From C7867-001 sp964455225 (GTDB lineage: Bacteria > Patescibacteriota > Minisyncoccia > Phycocordibacterales > Phycocordibacteraceae): 36,708 nt of DNA. Positions within the stretch are counted from its first letter, which is position 1, and each line of letters opens with the position of its first letter. Positions 21,668-27,560 of the stretch are shown here, piece after piece. Both the position numbers and the translations under genes were made by a program. The notes beneath the pieces are model-generated. The model did no database searches. It saw nothing but the letters and a program-made list of their open reading frames with translations, and was not told the origin of the DNA. Location of the stretch: positions 1-36,708 of the forward strand of contig CAYVUT010000003.1 of the NCBI GenBank assembly GCA_964455225.1, read 5' to 3'.

Positions 21668-22123
21668 TTGCGGCATGGATTCAGGCGAATCTTGTGCGCT
21701 CCGGAGACACGCGGCAAGCTCTGCCGTTTCAGTCCATCCGCACGCGCCGCTTGCCTGCCTCTCGCAACGCGCTGTCTTGTAGCAACCATATTCCGCTCGA
21801 TACTCGCAGGTAGTTACCAGATCGCGAGCACGGTCTGCATCGGTACAAATCTGTCCACTGCACCCCGCCACCGCACATCCGGCGGGAGCTTCTCCTGAAA
21901 CCGGCGAATCGTCTGGCTCTGGCGTAGGCTCTGTAATCTCTTCCACAAAATGCCCACCCTGAGGCGTCCAGCACTGGCGCGGATACGACTCGCCTATCGG
22001 ATATCCAGCCGCCGCGCACTCCTCAAACGTTTGTATCTGCGGATCAGGCTTGTTCGTGGCTATAGTGAGGCCTATCACCAGCAATAGGATCCCTCCAAGC
22101 AGCATGAGCATGTTCTTGTACAT
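21665..22123 (-). CDS. Exported eight-cysteine-cluster protein
   Basis: Started at MYKNMLMLL, 152 residues; the ATG two codons earlier lies between the -10 box and this start. Membrane anchor at about residues 5-22. The first outer block, FEECAAAGYPIGESYPRQCW, is a short motif that I recall from many Patescibacteria surface proteins. After an acidic, Pro-rich linker comes a domain with exactly eight cysteines (CAVAGCSGQIC, TTCEY, GCYK, RCER, ACGW, AACL), as in the eight-cysteine-cluster family, which should form four disulphides outside the cell. Function unknown. Confidence 0.82.
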   Translation of the reverse strand: MYKNMLMLLGGILLLVIGLTIATNKPDPQIQTFEECAAAGYPIGESYPRQCWTPQGGHFVEEITEPTPEPDDSPVSGEAPAGCAVAGCSGQICTDADRARDLVTTCEYRAEYGCYKTARCERQASGACGWTETAELAACLRSAQDSPESMPQ

Positions 22124-22129
22124 ACCCAC

Positions 22130-22138
22130 ATCATAGCA
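22130..22138 (-). promoter_or_regulatory. Extended -10 promoter, leaderless start
   Basis: TGC-TATGAT on the minus strand, 6 nt before the ATG at 22121-22123. Confidence 0.65.
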
Positions 22139-22165
22139 AACGCTCCGTCGTGGGTGCGTGCGCCC

Positions 22166-23476
22166 TCAAGAATCCGAACGAGAATCTATATATGCTCGGA
22201 CTGAATCTCTGATGGTGCGAATAATGTGCTCAAATCGCGCATCGTCCTGTTCAAGGAGCGTGAAGCGGAAGCCCATACGGTCTGAGTTGAAGCCTGAAGA
22301 GAGCGGCACGACGCATACGCCGGTAGCAGCAAGGAGCTGGTACGCGAATCGCTGATCAGAGTGAGCATGAACGAGGTGCGGCTCGATGATCTCGCGCGCT
22401 GCAGATGACATCGGCAATGTCTCCGTGTCATTCAATACCCCCTCCTTGAAGATGGGCGTCATGTAGAAAGCTCCATGAGCTTCATGCACCTGTAATTCAG
22501 GAATGGCGGCGAGAATCTCTTTAGCTTTTTGTGCGCGCGCCTGGTAACGCACTACGCGATTCGCAAGGTACGGGTAGTAGCGAGGATCGCTCATGACCAT
22601 CGGCAATACTTTCTGCGGCAAGGTGGTCGAGCACACCTCAAGCATCTTCGCATTGACGAGGGAGCGTGCGTAGCGATCGAAATTTTCGTCCTTGTCTCTG
22701 TTGTAGAACTCGATCCAGCCGCACCGACTTCCTGGCCACGGGAACTCCTTTGAGATGCCGCGCATCGCGATGCCTGGTACGCCGTTTATGACCGAGGCGA
22801 GTTTCTGCATCCCGCTTTCTGGAAATGAAAGATTCGAGTAGATCTCATCGGAGATTAAGAAGAGCTTGTGCTTTTCAGCGAGCTGCACGATACGGCGTAT
22901 GGTTTCCTGCGGGTATACGAAACCAGTCGGATTGTCCGGATTGATTATGATTATGCCCGCGATTTCTGGATGTGCCTCGATCTTGCGCTCAAGATCTTCC
23001 AGATCAGGCTGCCATCCGTTCTCTGGATCAAGCCTGTAGGTCAGATGCGGCTTTCCTGCGTGCGCCGCTTCCGCCGACGAGTGCGTCGGGTATGCCGGGT
23101 TAGGGCCGATGATGCGCGCCGATGGATGGAGTTGTCCGTAGATTTTTGAAATCGCATCACCCAGGCCATTGAAAAATAGGATGTCGTCTGCAGTTATCTG
23201 GATGCCGCCTTCAAGATTCCGCTCTTTCGCGATGTATTCACGAGCGGCAAGAAGCCCCTTGGTCGGAGAGTAGGCGTAGGAATCATTCTCCCCCGCCGCC
23301 TTCTGCACGATTTCCTTTATCCACTCAGGTACTGGCTCGCCCTTAGCTACCGGGTCGCCGATATTTTCCCAAACGATAGGTACTCCTGTCTTCTCGATCT
23401 TCTTCGCGAGCTCGACAATAGCGCGAATCTCATAATGAAGCTCTTCCGCGCCAGGATGGACGATGGTGGTTCTCAT
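22166..23476 (-). CDS. PLP-dependent class I/II aminotransferase
   Basis: Started at MRTTIVHPG, 436 residues. Fold-type I signatures are visible: NPDNPTGFVYP, LISDEIYSNLSF, and the PLP lysine in GISKEFPWPGSRCGW; the substrate-carboxylate arginine is in GFRFTLL near the end. It belongs with aspartate/alanine aminotransferases of the AspC or AlaA type; the substrate is not decided by sequence. The start is only 6 nt after the 3' end of tRNA-Ala(CGC), so the two genes are transcribed together and tRNA processing would leave a leaderless mRNA. An ATG 21 codons upstream lies inside the tRNA and is rejected. Confidence 0.9.
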   Translation of the reverse strand: MRTTIVHPGAEELHYEIRAIVELAKKIEKTGVPIVWENIGDPVAKGEPVPEWIKEIVQKAAGENDSYAYSPTKGLLAAREYIAKERNLEGGIQITADDILFFNGLGDAISKIYGQLHPSARIIGPNPAYPTHSSAEAAHAGKPHLTYRLDPENGWQPDLEDLERKIEAHPEIAGIIIINPDNPTGFVYPQETIRRIVQLAEKHKLFLISDEIYSNLSFPESGMQKLASVINGVPGIAMRGISKEFPWPGSRCGWIEFYNRDKDENFDRYARSLVNAKMLEVCSTTLPQKVLPMVMSDPRYYPYLANRVVRYQARAQKAKEILAAIPELQVHEAHGAFYMTPIFKEGVLNDTETLPMSSAAREIIEPHLVHAHSDQRFAYQLLAATGVCVVPLSSGFNSDRMGFRFTLLEQDDARFEHIIRTIRDSVRAYIDSRSDS

Positions 23477-23482
23477 AATGGG

Positions 23483-23553
23483 TGGACCTAGCGAGAATCG
23501 GACTCGCGCCTCGGCAATGCGAATGCCGCGTAATACCACTTTACTATAGGCCC
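23483..23553 (-). tRNA. tRNA-Ala (anticodon CGC)
   Basis: 71 nt. Acceptor GGGCCUA with UAGGUCC including the G3-U70 pair that marks alanine tRNA, D-stem GUAA/UUAC, anticodon stem CGGCA/UGCCG with loop UUCGCAU, T-stem GCGAG/CUCGC. Discriminator A73. The next bases are CCC, so CCA is not encoded. Confidence 0.93.
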
Positions 23554-23582
23554 TTGAATTGAATTAGGATACAAGATGGTAT

Positions 23583-23987
23583 TTAAAAATTGAAGCTCGT
23601 GAACAGAAGGAAAACCGCACCCGAGATCAATGCGCCCTGCACCGCGCCCCATGCCATATCAACGAAGCTCATGGTAAGCGGCCAGCCCGCAGTCGTCGCG
23701 AGATTGGTGAGGTCATACACCGCAAAAGCGGTGAGGCCGAGAAAGAGGCCGCTGAGAACGGCGCGAAAGAACGAGTGCGCTGCGAGGGCCGGTTGAAGCA
23801 CGAAGAACACGAACGCGGCAGCATAGAGCACATAGAGAAGTCCCGCAGCCCACCAGGTGACCTGCGGCGCAAGCAACGCCCCGAGCTCAGATTTGTAATA
23901 ATTTCGTGCGATACCTCCGATCCAAATCGCATCAAGCATGAGCATGAGCGGAAGAACCATGGCCCACAGAGTGAGGAATTGTGTCAT
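23583..23987 (-). CDS. DUF2177 family membrane protein
   Basis: Started at MTQFLTLWA, 134 residues, about four membrane helices. The family pattern is clear: LMLDAIWIGGIARNYYKSELG, shortened, then a second helix pair, then AVYDLTNLATTAGWPL and DMAWGAVQGALIS. The function of DUF2177 is unknown. It lies between tRNA-Pro(GGG) and tRNA-Ala(CGC) in the same direction. A TGG-TATCAT box ends 6 nt before the ATG, so the gene has its own leaderless promoter rather than depending on tRNA transcription. Confidence 0.88.
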   Translation of the reverse strand: MTQFLTLWAMVLPLMLMLDAIWIGGIARNYYKSELGALLAPQVTWWAAGLLYVLYAAAFVFFVLQPALAAHSFFRAVLSGLFLGLTAFAVYDLTNLATTAGWPLTMSFVDMAWGAVQGALISGAVFLLFTSFNF

Positions 23988-23993
23988 GGAGGA

Positions 23994-24002
23994 ATGATAC
24001 CA
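23994..24002 (-). promoter_or_regulatory. Extended -10 promoter, leaderless start
   Basis: TGG-TATCAT on the minus strand, 6 nt before the DUF2177 gene start. The six bases are TCCTCC, the opposite of a Shine-Dalgarno sequence. Confidence 0.65.
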
Positions 24003-24015
24003 CTTCAATTTCGAG

Positions 24016-24086
24016 TCGGGCCACCGGGAATTGAACCCGGTCTACCAACACCCCATGCTGGCGTACTACCGGTATACTATGGCCCG
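24016..24086 (-). tRNA. tRNA-Pro (anticodon GGG)
   Basis: 71 nt. Acceptor CGGGCCA with UGGCCCG, C1-G72 and A73 as usual for tRNA-Pro, anticodon loop AUGGGGU, T-arm CCGGG UUCAAUU CCCGG. CCA is not encoded. Confidence 0.93.
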
Positions 24087-24120
24087 TTCAAACTCATTCG
24101 CTCAAGACTCCAGCGCATCG

Positions 24121-24191
24121 TCGGGCCGCCGGGAATCGAACCCGGTCCTTACGAACCCGAATCGCATGTACTACCGGTATACTACGGCCCG
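24121..24191 (-). tRNA. tRNA-Pro (anticodon CGG)
   Basis: 71 nt. Acceptor CGGGCCG with CGGCCCG, C1-G72, A73, anticodon loop UUCGGGU, T-arm CCGGG UUCGAUU CCCGG. CCA is not encoded. The flanks continue the acceptor stem for 8 more pairs (24114-24120 with 24192-24199). Confidence 0.94.
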
Positions 24192-24216
24192 ACGATGCGT
24201 TTGAGTCTGTTGCTTG

Positions 24217-24290
24217 TGCGCTCTATAGGATTCGGACCTATGACCTTTCGCGTGTGAAGCGAACGCTCTAACCAACTGAGCTAAGAGCGC
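24217..24290 (-). tRNA. tRNA-Val (anticodon CAC)
   Basis: 74 nt. Acceptor GCGCUCU with AGAGCGC, D-arm GCUC/GAGC, anticodon loop UUCACAC on stem UUCGC/GCGAA, T-arm AUAGG UCCGAAU CCUAU. A73; CCA is not encoded. First tRNA of the Val-Pro-Pro row. Confidence 0.94.
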
Positions 24291-24301
24291 GCTGCGGGCA
24301 T

Positions 24302-24310
24302 AGGATACCA
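24302..24310 (-). promoter_or_regulatory. Extended -10 promoter of the tRNA-Val/Pro/Pro row
   Basis: TGG-TATCCT on the minus strand, 11 nt before tRNA-Val. The 120 bases further right, up to the gene at 24433, hold no other recognisable feature. Confidence 0.5.
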
Positions 24311-24432
24311 GATACTCTCTCAAGAGGCGAGATTCAGAAACACTTCATGAAGTCCCGATATCATTAACTCTGTATCGTCGCATAGGGGACGGTACAAGCT
24401 CTTTAACTATTCTAGGGACAGGAGAGTACCGC

Positions 24433-24654
24433 ATGGAACGCAAGTTTGCGCCAAGGATCGGCACAGGAGTTCGTCTCCCCACGATGGAGATGGCATACGT
24501 TTCGCACGTAGTTGGGCACTGCCGTAACGGAACACATATTCCGGTAGTGACTCTCAAAACCTCAGAAGGAGAACGGGTTGGCCGGTTCGAATGGAATGAA
24601 TCGGATGGCACATTGCGGGGCGAGTCGGGCGCTTGCATTCAGTGCCCTGCCTAA
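24433..24654 (+). CDS. Small protein of unknown function (73 residues)
   Basis: A soluble protein with predicted beta strands (MEMAYVSHVVGHCRNG, then HIPVVTLKTSEGERVGRFEWN, shortened) and a C-terminal CIQC pair that could bind metal together with the earlier cysteine or histidines. The fold could be a small beta barrel. No family recognised. ACAGGAGAG 8 bases before the ATG is a good Shine-Dalgarno sequence, and a perfect terminator follows. It sits alone on the plus strand between tRNA genes, a common place for acquired genes. Confidence 0.6.
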   Translation: MERKFAPRIGTGVRLPTMEMAYVSHVVGHCRNGTHIPVVTLKTSEGERVGRFEWNESDGTLRGESGACIQCPA

Positions 24655-24678
24655 AACCCTCCATACCTAGAAACACTT

Positions 24679-24703
24679 GAGCCACCTGAAGGTGGCTCTT
24701 TTT
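24679..24703 (+). terminator. Rho-independent terminator of the 73-residue protein gene
   Basis: GAGCCACC and GGTGGCTC around TGAA, followed by TTTTT. Confidence 0.92.
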
Positions 24704-24721
24704 GTTGTGGACCGTACAGGA
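24702..24721. repeat. Direct repeat of the tRNA-Ala 3' end
   Basis: TTGTTGTGGACCGTACAGGA. The bases TGTGGACCGTACAGGA recur in the same orientation at 24993-25008, which is the 3' end of tRNA-Ala(UGC). Between the two copies (24722-24992) there is no gene; this stretch holds short palindromes such as CGTAGC-TC-GCTACG (near 24762) and GTTTCGCTC-TGCT-GAGCGAAAC (near 24892), a second palindrome GTGATTAC...GTAATCAC and two copies of ACCACAGGAGTA. Confidence 0.65.
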
Positions 24722-24925
24722 CCGTGATTACACCACAGGAGTAATCACAAATCTTTCACCGTAGCTCGCTACGCCACCACAGGAGTACTTCCAAGTTTCT
24801 AATTCGCTCTGCTCATAAGAAACTTTAGGTCGCACTTTTCTCCCTCGACTCCCGCCTCACCAGTTCGGCGGGGTCTGGGCACCGCCTCGCCGTTTCGCTC
24901 TGCTGAGCGAAACATGCTCCGGCGT

Positions 24926-25013
24926 TTCGAATCCTGTACGGCCCTACAAAACAATAGTCGCCGGATACTTTCGTATCCGGCTCCTTTGTTTTGTGGACCG
25001 TACAGGATTCGAA
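24926..25013. repeat. Inverted repeat covering the T-arm and acceptor end of tRNA-Ala(UGC)
   Basis: Left arm 24926-24968 and right arm 24973-25013, about 40 bp with few mismatches, around a 4-nt centre. The right arm is the 3' part of tRNA-Ala plus its trailer; the left arm is an inverted copy of it. The inner part, GCCGGATAC-TTTC-GTATCCGGC, is perfect. Confidence 0.8.
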
Positions 25014-25066
25014 CCTGCGACCCCCTCATTGCAAATGAGGTGCTCTACCAACTGAGCTAACGGCCC
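24994..25066 (-). tRNA. tRNA-Ala (anticodon UGC)
   Basis: 73 nt. Acceptor GGGCCGU with ACGGUCC, with the alanine pair G3-U70, D-arm GCUC/GAGC, anticodon loop UUUGCAA on CCUCA/UGAGG, T-loop UUCGAAU, A73. CCA is not encoded. Its 3' end is copied twice to the left. Confidence 0.96.
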
Positions 25067-25075
25067 GTGGGCGAT

Positions 25076-25109
25076 ACTGTAGCATATACCCCAACCACTA
25101 TGCTAGGCT
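25076..25109. promoter_or_regulatory. Divergent promoters within an inverted repeat
   Basis: TAGCATA (25080-25086) and TATGCTA (25099-25105) form an inverted repeat with a 12-nt spacer. The minus-strand box TGC-TACAGT (25076-25084) lies 9 nt before tRNA-Ala(UGC); the plus-strand box TGC-TAGGCT (25101-25109) lies before the unassigned RNA. A protein bound here could control both. Confidence 0.5.
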
Positions 25110-25115
25110 TCAAGC

Positions 25116-25345
25116 GGATGCGGCGTGTGAGTTGCGTAAACCGGTGAGAAATCGGGGGTTGATCGCCCCGACCGCGATGTATGGCCAACAGGCTTGAGTA
25201 GCGCGGCGCCTACTCTCGTTCCGACCTGAACCCGAGGTGAACCCTGGAGCGTATGCTCCTCGGGCCGGAGGTTGTGAGTGATAAGGTCAGGCTCAAACGC
25301 AACATCAGGTACCCCAGCAGGCAGACGCGCGCCTGCTGGTTTTTA
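25116..25345 (+). ncRNA. Unassigned structured RNA of about 230 nt
   Basis: No reading frame fits, but several helices do: GUUGCGU (25131-25137) with ACGCAAC (25297-25303) closes the whole molecule; UCGGGG/CCCCGA (25152-25171); GAGUAG/CUACUC (25196-25215); CCCGA/UCGGG (25231-25264) enclosing GGAGC-GUAU-GCUCC (25246-25259); ACCUGA (25224) with UCAGGU (25305). It ends in a strong terminator and starts near a TGC-TAGGCT box. The conserved motifs of tmRNA, RNase P RNA and SRP RNA were looked for and not found. The 5' end is estimated. It may be a divergent 6S-like RNA or a new family. Confidence 0.65.
25314..25345 (+). terminator. Terminator of the unassigned RNA
   Basis: CCAGCAGGC and GCCTGCTGG with an 8-nt loop, followed by TTTTTATTTTTT. 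The T-run contains the end of the convergent ddl gene. Confidence 0.9.
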
Positions 25346-26314
25346 TTTTTTATGAGCGAGGTCTACGATATGCGACAAGAATTCGGAAAACCGGACACCC
25401 ACGGCAGCTAAGGATTTCGGCAAAAGCGATTCTGAAGTAAGGCCAACCGCGGCCGCGCTATTCGTTTCGAGGAAGTAGATACCTCGAGGCGCGACAATGA
25501 AGTCCGAACGGGAGTAGTGCCGTTGCCCGAGCTCTGCATGCATGACGCGAGCGATGTGCTGCATTTCTTCGGCAACCGTGCGAGCGAACCTGCCGGGTAC
25601 GATCTCCTCTGTCTTCCCTGAATACTTTGCGTCATATGAAAAGAAATCATCGCTTGGCGGGATGATCTCGACAGCCGGAAGCGCATACAACTCTTCTCCG
25701 CGAAGCCCCTCTACCACCCCCACGGTCGCTTCTTTGCCGCGAACATACTCCTCGATGAGTACTCCGCGAGATCCGCGAGCAAGCAGCGCTTGAATGGCGT
25801 CTCGTACGTCCACGAAACCAGCGAGTTTCCCCACCCCTTCAGACGATCCCGAGTCAACCGGTTTTACGATCATCGGCTGATGGAATGAGCGGATCGCATC
25901 GCGCACTACCTCATCGATATTTTCCGCGCGATCGACAAAGCGGAACTCTGGAACAAGGAATCCGAGCTCTTTGGCACGCATCTTCGCCATGAGCTTATGC
26001 ATCGCAAGGAATGAACCGAAGGCATCTGCACCCGTATACGCTACGCCATAACGCTCAAGGAGTCGTTGCAATTCACCGCTCTCCCCATACTCGCCATGAA
26101 GCGCGTTGATGACTACATCCACCTGGCGGAGCGCGCGTTCTGGCGTCGTCTGCCTGCCTCGGTCATGCCACACCCCGGATCGGTCAATGAAAATGTCTCT
26201 CGCATGGAAGCGATCTGGTGCAAGATGCGAGAGGATCGCATGGCCGGACCGGAGCGATACCTCGTGCTCGTGTGACGGCCCTCCGCGAAGCACCCCGACG
26301 ATGGTCCCTGTCAT
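25343..26314 (-). CDS. ddl: D-alanine--D-alanine ligase
   Basis: Makes D-Ala-D-Ala for peptidoglycan. Started at MTGTIVGVLRGGPSHEHEVSL (323 residues); a longer frame reaches into uvrC and is rejected. ATP-grasp features: GGPSHEHEVS at the N-terminus, ALHGEYGESGELQ, MIVKPVDSGSSEGVGK, YDAKYSGKTEE and the metal site FLETNSAAAVGLTSESL, shortened; the usual NTxPG reads NSAAA-V-GLT here, so the region after the metal-binding Asn is altered from the common NTMPGMT. The -10 box TATACT lies 7 nt before the ATG. Last gene of the uvrBAC-ddl row. Confidence 0.92.
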   Translation of the reverse strand: MTGTIVGVLRGGPSHEHEVSLRSGHAILSHLAPDRFHARDIFIDRSGVWHDRGRQTTPERALRQVDVVINALHGEYGESGELQRLLERYGVAYTGADAFGSFLAMHKLMAKMRAKELGFLVPEFRFVDRAENIDEVVRDAIRSFHQPMIVKPVDSGSSEGVGKLAGFVDVRDAIQALLARGSRGVLIEEYVRGKEATVGVVEGLRGEELYALPAVEIIPPSDDFFSYDAKYSGKTEEIVPGRFARTVAEEMQHIARVMHAELGQRHYSRSDFIVAPRGIYFLETNSAAAVGLTSESLLPKSLAAVGVRFSEFLSHIVDLAHKK

Positions 26315-26321
26315 GCCTTTC

Positions 26322-26327
26322 AGTATA
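26322..26327 (-). promoter_or_regulatory. -10 box of ddl, leaderless start
   Basis: TATACT on the minus strand, 7 nt before the ATG. There is no TGN extension and no clear -35 box. It lies between the uvrC stop and ddl. Confidence 0.5.
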
Positions 26328-26345
26328 CCCGAATGTGCCAACAGG

Positions 26346-27560
26346 CTATCTGAAGGATGCACTTCTCGCGCGTCGATGACGCGCAAGTGAGAACCGGTGC
26401 GCCTCGGCGTTTGCGAGCACCGCGTCCGCTTCAGAGACGCCAGCGCGAAGCGCCCCGATGACTTCGCGCGGACGGTGCCGCTCATCTTTCACGACCGCAA
26501 CTACCGAGATGCCAACGCCCGCCTCCGCAAGCACCGTTTCCGCCGCCTTCTTCTGCGCCGCGCCACCATCAATGACGATGACGCGCGGATACGGCCACTC
26601 GGGGTGCCCGAGACGACGAGAGAGAATCTCCTTAAGCGAACCCACATCGTCATTCTTCTTGAACCCTCGGATACGAAATACCCGATACTCTTTCTTCGCA
26701 AGCTCGCCGCCAATAAGTACCGTCATCACGCCAACGGCGTTCGTTCCTGAAAGATGAGCCGTGTCATACGCCTCAACACGGATACCTGTGTCGCCACGTT
26801 CTTCTCGTTCCTGGCGTATGAGCGACACATCTTGCACGTGGTCGAGTGCAAAAAGCTGTCGGCGTATCTCCGCCGCGTCTTCAAATCGCTCCGCCTTCGC
26901 CGCCGCATGCATCTCTCGCGTAAGCGTTTTCCGCAGCTCTTTGCCGCGACCAGCAAGGAAAAGCGCTATGTTCCTGATGGAACGTCGATACGCTTTCGGA
27001 TCTATGTCGCGCGGATACTGCGCGATCTGCCGATTAAACTCTATCTTTGCCCGCTGATGCTTTCCACCCTTCCCGACCGGATGCTCGGTATCGAAAAAGG
27101 GGAATATCCGCCGGATGAGTCGGAGTGCCTCGCGCAGCTGTGTACCCGAAGGAAACGGGCCGAACGACTCTTTTACGTCTGCCTGCCTCGTCCCCAAATC
27201 TCGCCCACGCACCGTGAGCACGCGCGGGATTTCTTCGTCCGTAATGACGGCATACAAGAAGCTCTTATCGTCCTTCCCTTCTACGTTTGCTTTCGGCTGG
27301 TACTTCCGTATGAGCGCCGCTTCGCGCACCAGAGCCTCGAGCACGGTCGGCGTCGTCTCAAAAGAGACGCAATCCGCCTTGGTCACCATGTCGACGATGC
27401 GGGGTCCTCGCGTCACTATGAGATCGTCATCGAAATACGAACGAACGCGGTCGCGAAGCGATGTCGCTTTGCCTACATACAGAACCGTGCGCCCTTTCTT
27501 GAAGAGGTAGACACCGGGCAAATCCGGGAGCTCAGCCTTTGTGAGATCGCTTCTTTCCAC
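26346..27560 (-). CDS. uvrC: Excinuclease ABC subunit C, short form without the C-terminal HhH region
   Basis: Makes both cuts in nucleotide excision repair. The GIY-YIG domain is near the N-terminus (LPGVYLFKKGRTVLYVGKA, shortened), the UVR motif AERFEDAAEIRRQLFALD in the middle, and the RNase H-like domain with EAYDTAHLSG and VIDGGAAQ at the C-terminal side. The protein ends at EAHRFSLARHRR plus a few residues, just where other UvrC proteins continue into a double helix-hairpin-helix; length about 404 against about 600. The start is uncertain: GTG at 27558-27560 is proposed, overlapping uvrA by 29 bases. The ATG at 27659 would overlap uvrA by 128 bases. Confidence 0.9.
   Translation of the reverse strand: MERSDLTKAELPDLPGVYLFKKGRTVLYVGKATSLRDRVRSYFDDDLIVTRGPRIVDMVTKADCVSFETTPTVLEALVREAALIRKYQPKANVEGKDDKSFLYAVITDEEIPRVLTVRGRDLGTRQADVKESFGPFPSGTQLREALRLIRRIFPFFDTEHPVGKGGKHQRAKIEFNRQIAQYPRDIDPKAYRRSIRNIALFLAGRGKELRKTLTREMHAAAKAERFEDAAEIRRQLFALDHVQDVSLIRQEREERGDTGIRVEAYDTAHLSGTNAVGVMTVLIGGELAKKEYRVFRIRGFKKNDDVGSLKEILSRRLGHPEWPYPRVIVIDGGAAQKKAAETVLAEAGVGISVVAVVKDERHRPREVIGALRAGVSEADAVLANAEAHRFSLARHRRARSASFR

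Noticed and set aside
24721..24950. A CRISPR-like array from the repeated ACCACAGGAGTA motif
   Set aside because: Only two short copies, with no regular spacing and no further repeats.
24722..24985. A complete mobile element integrated at tRNA-Ala(UGC)
   Set aside because: Only about 270 bases lie between the direct repeats and no integrase or other gene is present; at most it is a remnant or a small non-coding repeat.
25116..25345. tmRNA, RNase P RNA or SRP RNA as the identity of the structured RNA
   Set aside because: No tRNA-like ends or tag frame for tmRNA, no GAGGAAAGUCC or ACAGAAA for RNase P, and no GGAAGGNAGCA loop for SRP RNA. The length also does not fit the first two.
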